A stretch of 6,066 nucleotides of DNA from Chlamydiota bacterium (lineage in GTDB: Bacteria > Auribacterota > UBA3054 > B51-G9), in the NCBI GenBank assembly GCA_003648225.1, contig QMOL01000195.1:1-6066 (forward strand). Direction: 5' to 3'. Shown piece after piece: positions 5,982 through 6,066 of the stretch. The notes under the pieces were generated by a model. It was not told the DNA's origin, did not search any database, and worked only from the letters and a program-made list of their open reading frames with translations. The position numbers were made by a program, and so were the translations under genes. The stretch's first letter is position 1; every line of letters begins with the position of its first letter.

Positions 5982-6066
5982 CTACAAAAATATGTTGAAA
6001 AGATATCCGGAAATTATTATGCAAATAGTTACCGTTCCAAAAAATATCCCGATTAATTTTATGGTC
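5982..6066 (-). CDS. C-terminal end of a probable membrane protein, possibly a permease
   Basis: The minus strand is open from the window edge for 27 codons to a TAG at 5984-5982. The residues form one strongly hydrophobic helix, KLIGIFFGTVTICIIISGY, ending in LFNIFL. It resembles the last transmembrane helix of a transporter; predicted permeases of the DUF318/ArsP kind end similarly and often neighbour small thioredoxins, but 27 residues cannot prove this. The frame fits the all-minus gene order and the stop just before the repeats. Another minus frame is open through the repeats to a later stop but gives an unremarkable sequence, and a plus-strand ATG at 5992 lacks a ribosome site. Confidence 0.5.
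   Translation of the reverse strand, partial: TIKLIGIFFGTVTICIIISGYLFNIFL

Noticed and set aside
5992..6066. Plus-strand ATG with 25 open codons to the window edge
   Set aside because: There is no Shine-Dalgarno before it, the peptide is not recognisable, and the minus-strand frame over the same bases encodes a convincing transmembrane helix.

Overview
The window is AT-rich DNA with every supported gene on the minus strand. An inner-membrane RND pump paired with a periplasmic adaptor implies a Gram-negative (diderm) bacterium. The degenerate AACCAC-GATGAACAC repeats in the intergenic gaps resemble dispersed repeats seen in many uncultured bacterial genomes. I cannot assign a phylum from the sequence alone.

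Layout in the direction of transcription, from high to low coordinates. At 6066-5982 is the likely C-terminal tail of a membrane protein, probably a permease. A 277-nt gap (5981-5705) follows, full of short direct and inverted repeats. A two-gene efflux operon comes next: a membrane fusion protein (5704-4586) overlapping by four bases (ATGA) an RND permease of 1033 residues (4589-1488). A second repeat-rich gap (1487-1210) carries the same repeat family in both orientations plus a 7-bp GC-rich hairpin. The last group is a 76-residue CPKC mini-thioredoxin (1209-979), an FmdE-like protein with a C-terminal zinc ribbon (925-317), and the N-terminal third or so of a TauE/SafE-type transporter (317-1), which overlaps the FmdE-like gene by one base (TAATG) and runs off the window.

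The RND and MFP genes should form the inner-membrane and periplasmic parts of a tripartite exporter; no outer-membrane channel gene is visible. The thioredoxin, FmdE-like and TauE genes look like a second co-transcribed unit with a redox, metal or sulfur flavour. Its substrate is unknown, and a functional link between the two units is only inference from proximity and shared strand.

The genes belong to recognisable families and I see no clearly new system. The least explained material is the intergenic repeat clusters: triplets of roughly 22-nt AACCAC repeats lie just upstream of both lead genes, one copy supplies the RND stop codon, one is split by a hairpin element, and a separate pair of tandem repeats lies further upstream of the adaptor gene.
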